From the NCBI RefSeq assembly GCF_002420705.1, contig NZ_DIIM01000005.1, positions 357,832-421,831 of the forward strand: DNA of 64,000 bases. The letters are read 5' to 3'. Below are positions 8,063 through 17,179 of the stretch, piece by piece. Both the position numbers and the translations under genes were made by a program. The stretch is from Sphingobacterium sp. UBA5670 (GTDB lineage: Bacteria > Bacteroidota > Bacteroidia > Sphingobacteriales > Sphingobacteriaceae). The notes beneath the pieces were generated by a model. The model had not been told where the DNA came from. It saw only the letters and a list, made by a program, of their open reading frames with translations, and did not search any database. Numbering within the stretch: position 1 is the first letter of the stretch; each line of letters opens with the position of its first letter.

Positions 8063-8596
8063 TTATTGATACCTTTTTTGAGGGACACAAGTAATATTTT
8101 TAGTCTTTCTTAAGATGATCTGACGTTGATCTAATCTGCTTTCCAATACGACCGAATCAGCGGCATGGTAAACAACTTTAAAGCGGGGGATATATTGACC
8201 GGAAAGATAGCAGCCTGAAATCTTCTGCTTGCCATTCTCCTTGGTATAAATACCATCGACGATGACGGAATCTCCGCGCAAAACATAAATACCCTTTGCA
8301 TGTTCTGTCCAGGAGCCGTTTTTGTAACAGCTATCCGGTATGGTTTGTACTTTATTGTTGACGTGCATGGTCGCGTAAACAGAATCACAAGTGAACTTGA
8401 AATCAGTCAAGGTGTATTGCATCATTTGTTGCTGCCCCGGAATACTGTCCTGGACCCATTCGCCCTGTAAAAAGGGGGCACCTTCGCTCTGCATATCCGA
8501 ATTGAATTTGCAGGCGGTAAAAAAGAAAAACATACCTATGGCAAGTGCCAATAGGTATGTTTTTGTTCGTGTATTTTTTTTTGAAATAATAGTCAC
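8063..8596 (-). CDS. Lipoprotein of unknown function behind fumC, GTG start
   Basis: This 177-aa protein has a basic N-terminus, a hydrophobic segment and lipobox FFFTAC (about residue 29). The mature part contains beta-strand-like segments, FLQGEWVQDS, YVLRGDSVIVDGIYTKENGKQKISGCY and YHAADSVVLESRLDQRQIILRKTK, and several cysteines. I do not recognise a characterised family; the fold looks like a small lipocalin-like barrel. The only possible start near fumC is GTG 8596, one codon (GCT) after the fumC TAG. The frame is the same as fumC, so the two open frames are separated only by that stop codon. Confidence 0.7.
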   Translation of the reverse strand: MTIISKKNTRTKTYLLALAIGMFFFFTACKFNSDMQSEGAPFLQGEWVQDSIPGQQQMMQYTLTDFKFTCDSVYATMHVNNKVQTIPDSCYKNGSWTEHAKGIYVLRGDSVIVDGIYTKENGKQKISGCYLSGQYIPRFKVVYHAADSVVLESRLDQRQIILRKTKNITCVPQKRYQ

Positions 8597-8599
8597 AGC

Positions 8600-9997
8600 C
8601 TATTTTAAACTTCCAACCATATCCTCCGGTTTCACCCAGGCATCGAAATCTTCAGGAGTTACATAACCTAAGCGGACCGCTTCTTCCTTAAGCGTAGTCC
8701 CATTTTTATGTGCTGTTTGAGCGATTTCTGCAGATTTATAGTAACCAATTTTCGTGTTTAGTGCCGTTACCAACATCAATGAGTTGTCAACCAATTCTTT
8801 GATGCGTTTGTAGTTAGGCTCAATACCAGCTGCACAGTGCTCTTCAAATGAAACACAAGCATCACCCAATAGGCGAGCCGATTGCAAGAAGTTTGCTGCC
8901 ATCAAAGGTTTGAACACGTTTAGTTCATAGTGGCCCTGCGTTCCACCAATCGTAATAGCCACATCATTACCCATCACTTGCGCTGCAACCATCGTTAACG
9001 CTTCACATTGCGTTGGATTAACTTTACCTGGCATAATTGATGATCCTGGTTCGTTCTCAGGGATCAAGATTTCACCGATACCTGAACGTGGGCCAGAAGC
9101 CAACATACGGATATCGTTTGCAATTTTATTTAATGAAACAGCCAATTGCTTTAATGCACCGTGTGTTTCAACGATTGCGTCGTGAGCTGCCAATGCCTCA
9201 AATTTATTTTCAGCAGTTACAAAAGGAAGGCCTGTAAATTCAGCGATATATTTAGCAACCACAACGTCATAACCGTTTGGCGTATTTAATCCCGTACCTA
9301 CGGCTGTACCGCCTAAAGCAAGTTCTGATAAATGCGAAAGTGTGTTTCTCAATGCTTTTAAACCATGGTTCAATTGAGCGACATAACCTGAGATCTCTTG
9401 ACCTAAAGTCAACGGAGTAGCATCCATTAAGTGTGTACGGCCAATTTTTACGACGTTTTTAAACTCTTCAGCTTTTTTAGCTAATGTGTCACGCAGTTTT
9501 TCTACACCTGGAATTGTAACTTCTGCAACAGCTTTATAAGCTGCGATATGCATTCCTGTAGGGAACGTATCATTTGATGATTGCGATTTGTTTACATCAT
9601 CATTTGCTTTTAACACAGGTTCACCCTCACCAATTTTATGTCCAGCCAATACTTGTGCACGGTTTGCGACAACCTCATTCACATTCATGTTGGATTGTGT
9701 ACCTGAACCCGTTTGCCAGATAACCAGTGGGAATTGGTCATCCAATTTGCCCGCCAAGATCTCATCACATACGGTAGCAATCGCATCACGTTTCTCTACA
9801 GGTAATACCCCCAACTCGTGGTTAGCATAAGCAGCCGCTTTTTTTAAATACGCAAAGCCTGCGACGATTTCGTGTGGCATCGAAGCTGCTGGTCCGATTT
9901 TAAAGTTGTTGCGTGAACGCTCTGTCTGTGCACCCCAGTATTTGTCTGCAGGGACTTGAACTTCACCCATCGTGTCTTTTTCAATTCTGAATGACAT
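8600..9997 (-). CDS. fumC: Fumarate hydratase class II
   Basis: This 465-aa protein, full length for the family, catalyses reversible hydration of fumarate to (S)-malate in the TCA cycle as a cytoplasmic tetramer. Visible signatures include TGSGTQSNMNVNE (97-109), the substrate-site GRTHLMDATPLTLGQE with catalytic His189, and the mobile-loop signature GSSIMPGKVNP (318-328) with the catalytic serine. A good promoter (10095-10065) lies upstream, and the leader contains a 7-bp palindromic hairpin (10036-10052). A lipoprotein gene follows directly. Confidence 0.97.
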   Translation of the reverse strand: MSFRIEKDTMGEVQVPADKYWGAQTERSRNNFKIGPAASMPHEIVAGFAYLKKAAAYANHELGVLPVEKRDAIATVCDEILAGKLDDQFPLVIWQTGSGTQSNMNVNEVVANRAQVLAGHKIGEGEPVLKANDDVNKSQSSNDTFPTGMHIAAYKAVAEVTIPGVEKLRDTLAKKAEEFKNVVKIGRTHLMDATPLTLGQEISGYVAQLNHGLKALRNTLSHLSELALGGTAVGTGLNTPNGYDVVVAKYIAEFTGLPFVTAENKFEALAAHDAIVETHGALKQLAVSLNKIANDIRMLASGPRSGIGEILIPENEPGSSIMPGKVNPTQCEALTMVAAQVMGNDVAITIGGTQGHYELNVFKPLMAANFLQSARLLGDACVSFEEHCAAGIEPNYKRIKELVDNSLMLVTALNTKIGYYKSAEIAQTAHKNGTTLKEEAVRLGYVTPEDFDAWVKPEDMVGSLK

Positions 9998-10035
9998 AGT
10001 ATGTAAGTATAAGTAAAACGTAAAAATTAAGAGTA

Positions 10036-10052
10036 TATGTGCTTAGCACATA
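10036..10052. promoter_or_regulatory. Palindromic hairpin in the fumC leader
   Basis: TATGTGC-TTA-GCACATA is a perfect 7-bp inverted repeat between the fumC promoter and its ATG. It could be an operator or a leader hairpin; no regulator can be assigned. Confidence 0.4.
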
Positions 10053-10064
10053 ATACATCAATTA

Positions 10065-10095
10065 CAAAGTTACAGGATAATACAGTAAAGAGCAA
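10065..10095 (-). promoter_or_regulatory. Sigma-ABfr-type promoter of fumC
   Basis: On the minus strand, TTG (10095-10093), a 20-nt spacer and TAACTTTG (10072-10065) match the Bacteroidota consensus TTG-N19-21-TAnnTTTG. The resulting fumC leader is about 65 nt. Confidence 0.75.
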
Positions 10096-10138
10096 GGATT
10101 AAAGAATATGGATTAGAATAAAAAACAATAATCAGCTC

Positions 10139-10708
10139 TTAAAAACCAAGACGTTTTGTCAAGGATTCATTCACATGGTGGAAAACCTGTTTCGGTTTTA
10201 ATGTCCGCCAGGGAAGCTTGTTCAGTGCGCCACCAAAATTAATGTAATAGTCTATATTCTGCTGCTGAAATTCTTCAATGACATGCTCCCGGAAACCAAT
10301 GCCTGCTATCCAGCCGTCATCGATATCCTGAAACCATTCCTCATAGTAAGAATCATCTGAAGCATGAAAATTGAGTACATTCTCTCCAATCAGCATAAAA
10401 TACTTGATGCCCTGACTGATCATTACATCAATAATTTCTCGCTTGAGCAACATAATATCATTGTAGATCGCATCATTCCATTCACCAATGAGTTCGATAA
10501 TGCAGTACTGTTTCTCGTAGTCCACAAATAGTATTTTTAGGTATAAGGTCAGTGAGCCGAATTCATCCCATTGTGGGTGCAATAGGAAATTATAAATCTG
10601 TTTATCAAAATCGAATTCGCTATAGACGGTGCCATAAAATGGGGATTGTTCATCTTCAGCGGCAATGTAGTAGTCCCGCCAATTGTAATAAGGTTCGATC
10701 TCGTGCAT
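10139..10708 (-). CDS. Conserved hypothetical cytoplasmic protein
   Basis: This 189-aa acidic protein has no signal peptide or membrane segment and is rich in Tyr, Phe, Asp and Glu. It begins MHEIEPYYNWRDYYIAAEDE and has alternating strands and helices (LTLYLKILFVDYEKQYCIIELIGEW, IIDVMISQGIKYFMLIGENVLNF). I recognise it only as a conserved Bacteroidota hypothetical and can assign no function. Its start has good spacing from the divergent ctp gene (287 bp), and it lies behind the fumC promoter region but on the same strand as fumC. Confidence 0.7.
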   Translation of the reverse strand: MHEIEPYYNWRDYYIAAEDEQSPFYGTVYSEFDFDKQIYNFLLHPQWDEFGSLTLYLKILFVDYEKQYCIIELIGEWNDAIYNDIMLLKREIIDVMISQGIKYFMLIGENVLNFHASDDSYYEEWFQDIDDGWIAGIGFREHVIEEFQQQNIDYYINFGGALNKLPWRTLKPKQVFHHVNESLTKRLGF

Positions 10709-10995
10709 ACAGTGGAATCTTTTTCAATTCAAACTAAGATAAATTTACGCGCATTTGCAAGTTAAATTATAGTGATCATCGTTATGAGGTTAAATTCACT
10801 TTTTCATAATCCTACCAGCTTTCTAGTGCGATGGCTAGGCGGTACTCAGTTCAAAACAAGATCGGGGAGCTTTTTGTTTTTAAATGTAAAAATATGCGCT
10901 CAAATACTCGTTTAACCGAATAAACTTATTATTTTTGATCAAGTAATTAATGTTGAACAGTTTGTCTCTTCTTCGATAATTCATGAAGATTTCCC

Positions 10996-12606
10996 ATGCA
11001 GAAAAGTATTAAACGAAATATCTTTGTAGCCGCTACATATGCTGCAGTACTGTTTCTTGGCTTGCTGTTGGGACAAAATTATGCCGAGGAACAAGGAAAT
11101 AACCAGAAAACAACCTTTTCAAGTTTACGCTCCAATGGCAATTCAGATAAACTGCAATATCTCATTCAATTAATTGCTGAGAATTATGTCGACAACGTCA
11201 GTATAGACACGGTTCAGGATGAAGCCATTGAACATGTTGTTTCCCGCCTCGATCCTTTTTCTACCTTTTTGAGACCAAATCAAGTCCTAGCAAAGCAGGA
11301 AACTCTTGAAGGAACATTCGACGGTATCGGAGTCGAATATTTTCGTCTGAAGGATACGCTGCTTGTTGTTGGGATGGTGGCTGCTGGTCCTGCAGAAAAA
11401 GCAGGTATGCGTATTGGTGACCGCATTTTAAAGATCGGAAATAAAGATCTTATTGGAAGAAAGGTGACTGAATCCGAAATAGAAAAACTTATCCGTGGCA
11501 AGAAAGGGACGGCAGTATTGATTTCCATTCAACGCAATGGGGAGGTATTGAGCAATCCAATTAAAGTTATTCGCGATCAGGTAAATGTATCGAGCTTAGA
11601 TGCATCCTATATGATCGCTCCAAAGACAGCTTATGTGAAGATTCGAAGGTTTGGACATAAAACTGCCGACGAATTCAGACAGTCACTCATTGATTTACGA
11701 AAAAGCGGTGCTCAAGATCTTATTTTGGATCTACGCAATAATGGTGGCGGATTTGTCCATACAGCGATTGATCTGGCAGGTCAATTTTTCAAAGAAAAAA
11801 GACTATTGATGTATACCGAAGGTGCCAATGAACCTCGTCAGGATTTCTATTCCGAGAAAACTGGCGATTTTGGCGATGGCCGTGTCATTGTGCTGATCAA
11901 CGAAAGTACAGCCTCAGCAAGCGAAATTTTGAGTGGTGCGCTTCAGGATCTGGACCGGGCAACGATTGTCGGCCGAAGGTCTTATGGCAAAGGTCTAGTG
12001 CAGGAACAATTTGACTTTTCAGACGGATCGGCCATTAATCTGACTGTAGCTCGCTATTATACGCCTCTTGGGAGATGCATTCAGCGAAAATATACACGCG
12101 CCAATTTTGATGCGGCAAAATACATGACAGGTTTCGATCTATGGACACTGGATACCGAATTTAGCCAAAAAGAGATGTTTACAACCAGCAAAGGAAAACT
12201 TGTTTTTGGGGGTGGGGGTATTCTTCCAGACGTAACTATCCCGATTGATACCAATGAAACCAGTGCTAAATACCGCGAGATTTTTCATTCCAATGCGATC
12301 GAAGAGTTCGTGTATGATCGGTTTACAAAGCATTTGCCTGCCTATTCTATTGAGAATTTTATCAGTGGCTACCATCTGCCAGCTGCGGAGTTTGATCTAT
12401 TCATCTCATACCTCAATCGACAAAAGGCGATTCATGTAACAGCCAATGAAGCGAAAAACCTGCATGATTTGATTCAGTCTGATATCGAAGCCCTGGTTGG
12501 TCGGTATTATTTTGGCCGTGAAGCGTACTATAAAATCAAGAATCGCCGAGATAAATTTATTGAAATTGGCCTTAAAACATTGGGGTATCAGATGCCTAAG
12601 GTTTAA
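10996..12606 (+). CDS. Carboxyl-terminal processing protease, S41 family (CtpA/Prc type)
   Basis: This 536-aa protein has an N-terminal signal anchor (residues 9-27), a PDZ domain (about 103-195, with GMRIGDRILKIGNKDLIGR) and an S41 catalytic core. The catalytic dyad is Ser307 in NESTASASE and Lys332 in RRSYGKGLVQ, spaced 25 residues as in Prc. A long C-terminal tail (about 400-536) follows. Such proteases trim or degrade periplasmic proteins from their C-termini. A -7 box, TATTTTTG (10930-10937), precedes the gene by about 58 bp. Its 3' end overlaps the convergent EEP gene by 11 bp. Confidence 0.92.
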   Translation: MQKSIKRNIFVAATYAAVLFLGLLLGQNYAEEQGNNQKTTFSSLRSNGNSDKLQYLIQLIAENYVDNVSIDTVQDEAIEHVVSRLDPFSTFLRPNQVLAKQETLEGTFDGIGVEYFRLKDTLLVVGMVAAGPAEKAGMRIGDRILKIGNKDLIGRKVTESEIEKLIRGKKGTAVLISIQRNGEVLSNPIKVIRDQVNVSSLDASYMIAPKTAYVKIRRFGHKTADEFRQSLIDLRKSGAQDLILDLRNNGGGFVHTAIDLAGQFFKEKRLLMYTEGANEPRQDFYSEKTGDFGDGRVIVLINESTASASEILSGALQDLDRATIVGRRSYGKGLVQEQFDFSDGSAINLTVARYYTPLGRCIQRKYTRANFDAAKYMTGFDLWTLDTEFSQKEMFTTSKGKLVFGGGGILPDVTIPIDTNETSAKYREIFHSNAIEEFVYDRFTKHLPAYSIENFISGYHLPAAEFDLFISYLNRQKAIHVTANEAKNLHDLIQSDIEALVGRYYFGREAYYKIKNRRDKFIEIGLKTLGYQMPKV

Positions 12607-13711
12607 GTCTAAGGTCCGACCATACGGGATAGTGATCAGATAATTTCTGTTTGACAATCTGATAATTCATTATCTGGAATTTCTGGCTTGCAAAAATGTA
12701 GTCGATCTGAAAGATCGGCAGGAGTGCATGATGGGTCACTCCCCAGCCATTACCTTTCTCCTTAAAGGCATTGTACAGACCGTCTCCAATTAAATTGACC
12801 GAGTAGCTCATTGGGGTGTCGTTGAAATCGCCTACAGCAATATAAGGATATTGACATTCATTCATGTGCTTCTTTAATGAATGTGCCTGTTCGCTACGTA
12901 GCTCGAAAGCATTCTTGAGTTTTCGGCTCAACCTGCGGGTGGTTGAATTATCGGATTCGTTTTTATTGGATAGATTCTGGATAAACTCTTTGTCCTCATT
13001 TTGAAGCGCAAACGAACGTAAATGTATATTGTATATCCGAATCAGTGTATCCTGTTTTTTGATATCTACGTAACTGATCCGATTGATGCCGTAGTCGTTG
13101 TCCCTTATGGTGCCGGAATCATAGATCGGGAAGCGGGAAAGAACAGCCATACCATATGCCTCGTAATCATTTTTGGAGCTGGGTTCAAAGAAAAAATAAT
13201 CATAGCCCAGTTTATCTTTGAATTCCTCCGAAAAAACATGTTTCCCCTTGATCTTGCTAATATATTCCTGAAAGCAGATTATATCAGGAGATATGCTGTC
13301 AATAATGCGGACAACGTCGGCTTTAAAGTTTTTCTTCTCATCATTTACCTTTTTGAACAAATGAGCATTGAAAGTCATAATGCGAAGCGTGCGTATTTCG
13401 GACGATACAGGAGCGTTCTCTTTGCGGATGTTCCAATGTTTAGTTAAGAAAGGCCATCCAATGAGGATTGCTACGAGCGAATAAAGTGCTATTTTCCGTT
13501 TACGAAGCAGCCAATAAAAAATAAAACCAATATTAATAAGGAGGATCGGAAGGTAGCCTAAGCCCATAAATGCAATGGGCCAAAAAGATTTAGGATTAAT
13601 GAAGGTCGCCGAATAACTCATCAGCAAGGCAATGATCGCAAGCATATTTGCCAGGAACATTGTTTTACTTATAAAGCCCAGTTTTCTTCTTAAAAATGTC
13701 CTTCTATCCAT
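12596..13711 (-). CDS. Membrane-anchored endonuclease/exonuclease/phosphatase family protein
   Basis: Translation from ATG 13711 gives 371 aa (a GTG at 13726 is also in frame). Three hydrophobic segments occupy residues 15-90, and the EEP domain follows. The EEP motifs are present: MTFNAHLF (Asn), IICFQEYI (Glu), IYNIHL (His), AVGDFND (Asp, Asn), QIDYIFAS and LSDHYPVW (Asp, His). The start overlaps the stop of the rhomboid-like gene by 8 bp. It is the last gene of the mutL-rhomboid-rhomboid-EEP block, a gene order recurrent in Bacteroidota. The substrate is unknown. Confidence 0.85.
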   Translation of the reverse strand: MDRRTFLRRKLGFISKTMFLANMLAIIALLMSYSATFINPKSFWPIAFMGLGYLPILLINIGFIFYWLLRKRKIALYSLVAILIGWPFLTKHWNIRKENAPVSSEIRTLRIMTFNAHLFKKVNDEKKNFKADVVRIIDSISPDIICFQEYISKIKGKHVFSEEFKDKLGYDYFFFEPSSKNDYEAYGMAVLSRFPIYDSGTIRDNDYGINRISYVDIKKQDTLIRIYNIHLRSFALQNEDKEFIQNLSNKNESDNSTTRRLSRKLKNAFELRSEQAHSLKKHMNECQYPYIAVGDFNDTPMSYSVNLIGDGLYNAFKEKGNGWGVTHHALLPIFQIDYIFASQKFQIMNYQIVKQKLSDHYPVWSDLRLKP

Positions 13712-14582
13712 CAACCTTGTCACCACTATTGCTTGCCCTAAAGAGCGTTTCTTTTTCGGGGTTCGTTAGACTGTCGTAGCCAGAAATGGAAATTTTATCT
13801 AAGATAGTATCGATTTCATCCTGATTGGGCAGGTCATAACGATGTTTCCGATTTGTAGGTATATTGTTGCCTACAACGACTTTCATTTTTGCAGGCTTCT
13901 TTCGTTTTTTCTGAAAAACTGTGGACCAATCCATGCCTGATTTTAGGGCATAAGTGAATCCCATTCCGAAAAGTACAACAGCAAAGTAGGAAATGGCCGC
14001 AGGTCGGTTTGTCATGGTCAGAGCAAGAAATTCAATCGCAAAATAAATAATGGCGACTAATTTTAACTTAACGGTACCGATAAGCAGGAACCGTAACTCA
14101 TACTTGGGCACCAAGGTAACAATTGCCGCTAGTACTGCTGCCAGAGGGAGAGAGCCACCCATGAGCTGTAAGCTGGTAGGCGTGGGAATTAGTGACCCAA
14201 AACCAACATAAAGCACACTGCCTAGCAGCCAAGATGCGATATAGACAAATAGAAATTGCCTTTTGTTTAAAAAAGTGAAAAAGATCTGACCGACCCAATA
14301 GAGCCAAAGGCTATCAAAAAGTATGGTCAGCAGCTTAACGTATACAAAATTCGATGTGATCAACGACCAAGGCTGTTCAATAAAGCTTGAGAAATTACTC
14401 GGTAAACTCAATCGACGTACAATAGGCTCTAAAAAACTTTGGGGCACAATCTTTAATTCAAAGAGCAGATCTAAAAAATAAATGAGGACAAATAAACATA
14501 CCTGAATACTGATCACCAAAGGAACCGGTGAACCTGTCTTATAGGTTTGTCTCCAAAAATCTTTTAAGCCGATATTATTCAT
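13704..14582 (-). CDS. Rhomboid-like membrane protein, probable pseudoprotease
   Basis: This 292-aa protein has about six membrane segments, then a basic linker and a C-terminal tail (DEIDTILDKISISGYDSLTNPEK) typical of Bacteroidota rhomboids with the DUF6576-type end. The Ser of the rhomboid motif seems kept (MGGSLPLA, Ser144, where the neighbour has GASGAIYG). The HxxxN motif of helix 2 is replaced (YVKLLTILFDSLW), and the helix-6 AHVGG His is absent (ISYFAVVLFG). I therefore expect no protease activity and perhaps an iRhom-like binding role. It lies 11 bp after the active rhomboid. Confidence 0.75.
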   Translation of the reverse strand: MNNIGLKDFWRQTYKTGSPVPLVISIQVCLFVLIYFLDLLFELKIVPQSFLEPIVRRLSLPSNFSSFIEQPWSLITSNFVYVKLLTILFDSLWLYWVGQIFFTFLNKRQFLFVYIASWLLGSVLYVGFGSLIPTPTSLQLMGGSLPLAAVLAAIVTLVPKYELRFLLIGTVKLKLVAIIYFAIEFLALTMTNRPAAISYFAVVLFGMGFTYALKSGMDWSTVFQKKRKKPAKMKVVVGNNIPTNRKHRYDLPNQDEIDTILDKISISGYDSLTNPEKETLFRASNSGDKVDG

Positions 14583-14593
14583 TGTGCACGATA

Positions 14594-15280
14594 TTAATAA
14601 ATTCCTTTTCTAATCTTCCACAGTTTAAGCAGTAGATAGCCAAATAGTGCACCACCGACGTGAGCCAGGTGAGCCACCGAATCTCCTGGTCTAGACAAGC
14701 TCATATATATTTCGATAAGGATAAATCCACCGATCATATACTTCGCTTTGACTGGTACAGGAATAAACAAAAATTGAAGCGGTATGTTTGGGAAAAGGTA
14801 GGCAAATGCCAATAAAACGCCATAAATGGCTCCCGAGGCTCCCAACATTGGAATAAGATAAGTTAATGCTTCGTTGTTTCCGGTATTTGCCATGGCAATA
14901 AGTTCGCTTCCACTTATGCCGTGGAGTGGTGCGAAGGAACCCGTCGCATTATAAAGCTGTATACCATTTACTGCAGTATAAAGAAACCAGGCTCCGATCC
15001 CCGAAACCAGGTAAAAATTTAAAAAACGTTTCGATCCAAGTACCTGCTCAATCATAGGGCCGAACATGACTAAGGAAAACATATTGAAGAAAATATGGGT
15101 AATGTTGTTCTTGTCATGCATAAACATATGTGTGATCACTTGCCAGATTTTAAAATAAGGCGAGTCTGGATAATAGACCGCAAGATAATCATATGCTACA
15201 GGAAAAAGTTGTGATCCAATATAAAATACAATATTGATGATCAATAAATTCTTGATAACAGGTGTTAATTGTGGAAACAT
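14594..15280 (-). CDS. Rhomboid family intramembrane serine protease
   Basis: This 228-aa protein has six membrane helices and the complete rhomboid signature: THIFFNMFSL in helix 2 (H62, N66), catalytic Ser149 in LGASGAIYG, and catalytic His207 in AHLAHVGGALFGY. It should cleave membrane proteins within the bilayer; the substrate is unknown. It sits 12 bp after mutL and 11 bp before a degenerate rhomboid, in one operon. Confidence 0.92.
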   Translation of the reverse strand: MFPQLTPVIKNLLIINIVFYIGSQLFPVAYDYLAVYYPDSPYFKIWQVITHMFMHDKNNITHIFFNMFSLVMFGPMIEQVLGSKRFLNFYLVSGIGAWFLYTAVNGIQLYNATGSFAPLHGISGSELIAMANTGNNEALTYLIPMLGASGAIYGVLLAFAYLFPNIPLQFLFIPVPVKAKYMIGGFILIEIYMSLSRPGDSVAHLAHVGGALFGYLLLKLWKIRKGIY

Positions 15281-15292
15281 ATATTTTATCTT

Positions 15293-17179
15293 CTAGTTTT
15301 TACCAAATTTTTCCGCTAATTCTTGCAATGTAAATGTTACAATTACAGGGTTTCCATAGATGGAGATATTGGGCGAGTGACAGGCAAAAAGTCTATCTAC
15401 AAGCTCTGCCATAGCTGTATTATCCAGTGTAGTACCGGGTTTTATCGCTGCATTGCGGGCTAGGCTCTTCGCTAGATTTTCCCGCTTAGCGAGCTTATAC
15501 TCAGACTGATTGTTTTTGTAATCCTCCAATATTTTCTCAATCATCTTTATTTCGTCAAATCCCGTCCCTAAGTCCGCAGGGATTCCGTCAATAATATAGG
15601 AATTTTTTCCAAATTCACGAATTTGAAAGCCCAGGCCATTGATGTCCTCCAGAAGATCCTTCATTAACTCATTATCTGCGGCATTCAGATCCAACGTCTG
15701 TGGAAATAGACTTTGCTGACTCAATCCCTTATGTTGATCCAGCTGTGCAAGAAATTGCTCGAAGAGTATGCGTTCATGTGCCGATTGCTGATCGATCAGA
15801 ATAAATCCAGAGTGAATCTGAGAAACAATATATTTGTTATGCAGCTGGAAAAAGAGCTTCGAAGATGATTTATCTTCGACTTGAATGACTTGTGGGCCAT
15901 CGCTACTCAATTCGGATTCCGCATGCAATGGCAGCTGAACAGATTCTTCCTTTTCGACGATTTGATACAAAGAATCCCAATTGCTAGGTATGCCACCTGT
16001 CTTCTTATTAAGTCCTTCCGCATAGCTTTCTGATCGCGTGTAGCTCGAACTGGACTTCGAGTTGTCTGTATCAAATGGATTGAAGTCCGGATTAAAGGTC
16101 ACTGTTGGAACGATAATTTCATCCAATGCTTTTTTTGTAATCAGATTGGTGAAGCTTGTTTCCTGTTCAAAATCAAGAGAAGGCATGATATTGTATCGTC
16201 CCAATGATCTTTTTACAGCTGAGCGGATAATGGCATAAATGGCCTTATCGTCTTCATACTTAATTTCGGTCTTGGTGGGATGTACGTTGATGTCGATGCG
16301 TGCAGGATCTATGTCGATAAATAAGACATAGAAAGGAAATGTTTCTGCCTGCAAAATATCCTCATAAGCATTCATAACAGCGTGGTGCAGGTATGGATCA
16401 CGTACAAAGCGTTTGTTGACAAAGAAAAACTGTTCTCCCCGAGTTTTCTTTGCAAATTCGGGTTTCCCTACAAAGCCTTCCACCTTAATGATGGAAGTAT
16501 CTTCTTCCACAGGGACGAGACGCTGATTGTAATTATTGCCAAAGATATGGACAATACGTTGTTTGAGCGTTTCTGCCGGCAAATGGTAGATTTCATTTCC
16601 GTCACTATGTAAGGTCAGGAAAATTTGCGGATTCGATAAGGCTATACGTTGAAATTCATCAATGATATGACGCATTTCTACGGAGTTGCTCTTTAGGAAG
16701 TTTCTCCGCGCAGGAATATTGTAAAAAAGATTTTTGACTAAAATATTTGTCCCGGCAGCAACAGCTTCGGGATATTGATTGACAACTTTTGACCCCTCTA
16801 TTTCGACAACTGTACCCAGTTCATCTTCGATACGGCGTGTTTTGAGCTCCACCTGGGCAATAGCTGCAATGGAAGCCATCGCTTCCCCACGGAAACCCAT
16901 GGTGCGAATAGCAAATAAGTCTTCAGCCTTACGGATTTTTGATGTCGCATGGCGCTCAAAACAAAGGCGGGCATCGGTTACGCTCATGCCACAGCCATTG
17001 TCAATGACCTGGATCAATGACTTGCCTGCATCTTTCACAATAAGTTTTATTTTGTCAGCTCCAGCATCAATAGCATTCTCAATCAATTCTTTAATAGCAG
17101 ACGCTGGTCGCTGCACCACTTCTCCCGCCGCAATCTGATTAGCAACATTATCTGGAAGTAATTGAATAATATCCGACAT
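15293..17179 (-). CDS. mutL: DNA mismatch repair protein MutL
   Basis: I place the start at ATG 17179 (MSDIIQLLPDNVANQIAAGEV, 628 aa). Residues upstream of it match no MutL, and a TAACTTTG -7 box lies 6 nt before. The GHKL ATPase motifs are intact: ELIENAIDAGA, DNGCGM, TMGFRGEA, and the HPTKTEIKY region. The C-terminal dimerisation domain is present. The latent endonuclease signature, normally DQHA-x2-E-x4-E, reads DQQSAHERILFE, and the CPHGRP motif is replaced by SIYGNP, so metal ligands seem lost. It couples mismatch recognition to downstream repair in the cytoplasm. Confidence 0.96.
   Translation of the reverse strand: MSDIIQLLPDNVANQIAAGEVVQRPASAIKELIENAIDAGADKIKLIVKDAGKSLIQVIDNGCGMSVTDARLCFERHATSKIRKAEDLFAIRTMGFRGEAMASIAAIAQVELKTRRIEDELGTVVEIEGSKVVNQYPEAVAAGTNILVKNLFYNIPARRNFLKSNSVEMRHIIDEFQRIALSNPQIFLTLHSDGNEIYHLPAETLKQRIVHIFGNNYNQRLVPVEEDTSIIKVEGFVGKPEFAKKTRGEQFFFVNKRFVRDPYLHHAVMNAYEDILQAETFPFYVLFIDIDPARIDINVHPTKTEIKYEDDKAIYAIIRSAVKRSLGRYNIMPSLDFEQETSFTNLITKKALDEIIVPTVTFNPDFNPFDTDNSKSSSSYTRSESYAEGLNKKTGGIPSNWDSLYQIVEKEESVQLPLHAESELSSDGPQVIQVEDKSSSKLFFQLHNKYIVSQIHSGFILIDQQSAHERILFEQFLAQLDQHKGLSQQSLFPQTLDLNAADNELMKDLLEDINGLGFQIREFGKNSYIIDGIPADLGTGFDEIKMIEKILEDYKNNQSEYKLAKRENLAKSLARNAAIKPGTTLDNTAMAELVDRLFACHSPNISIYGNPVIVTFTLQELAEKFGKN

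Noticed and set aside
10996..13711. Convergent overlap of ctp and EEP stops as a sign of a frameshift
   Set aside because: Both reading frames end in family-typical C-termini; the 11-bp overlap is just compact convergent packing.
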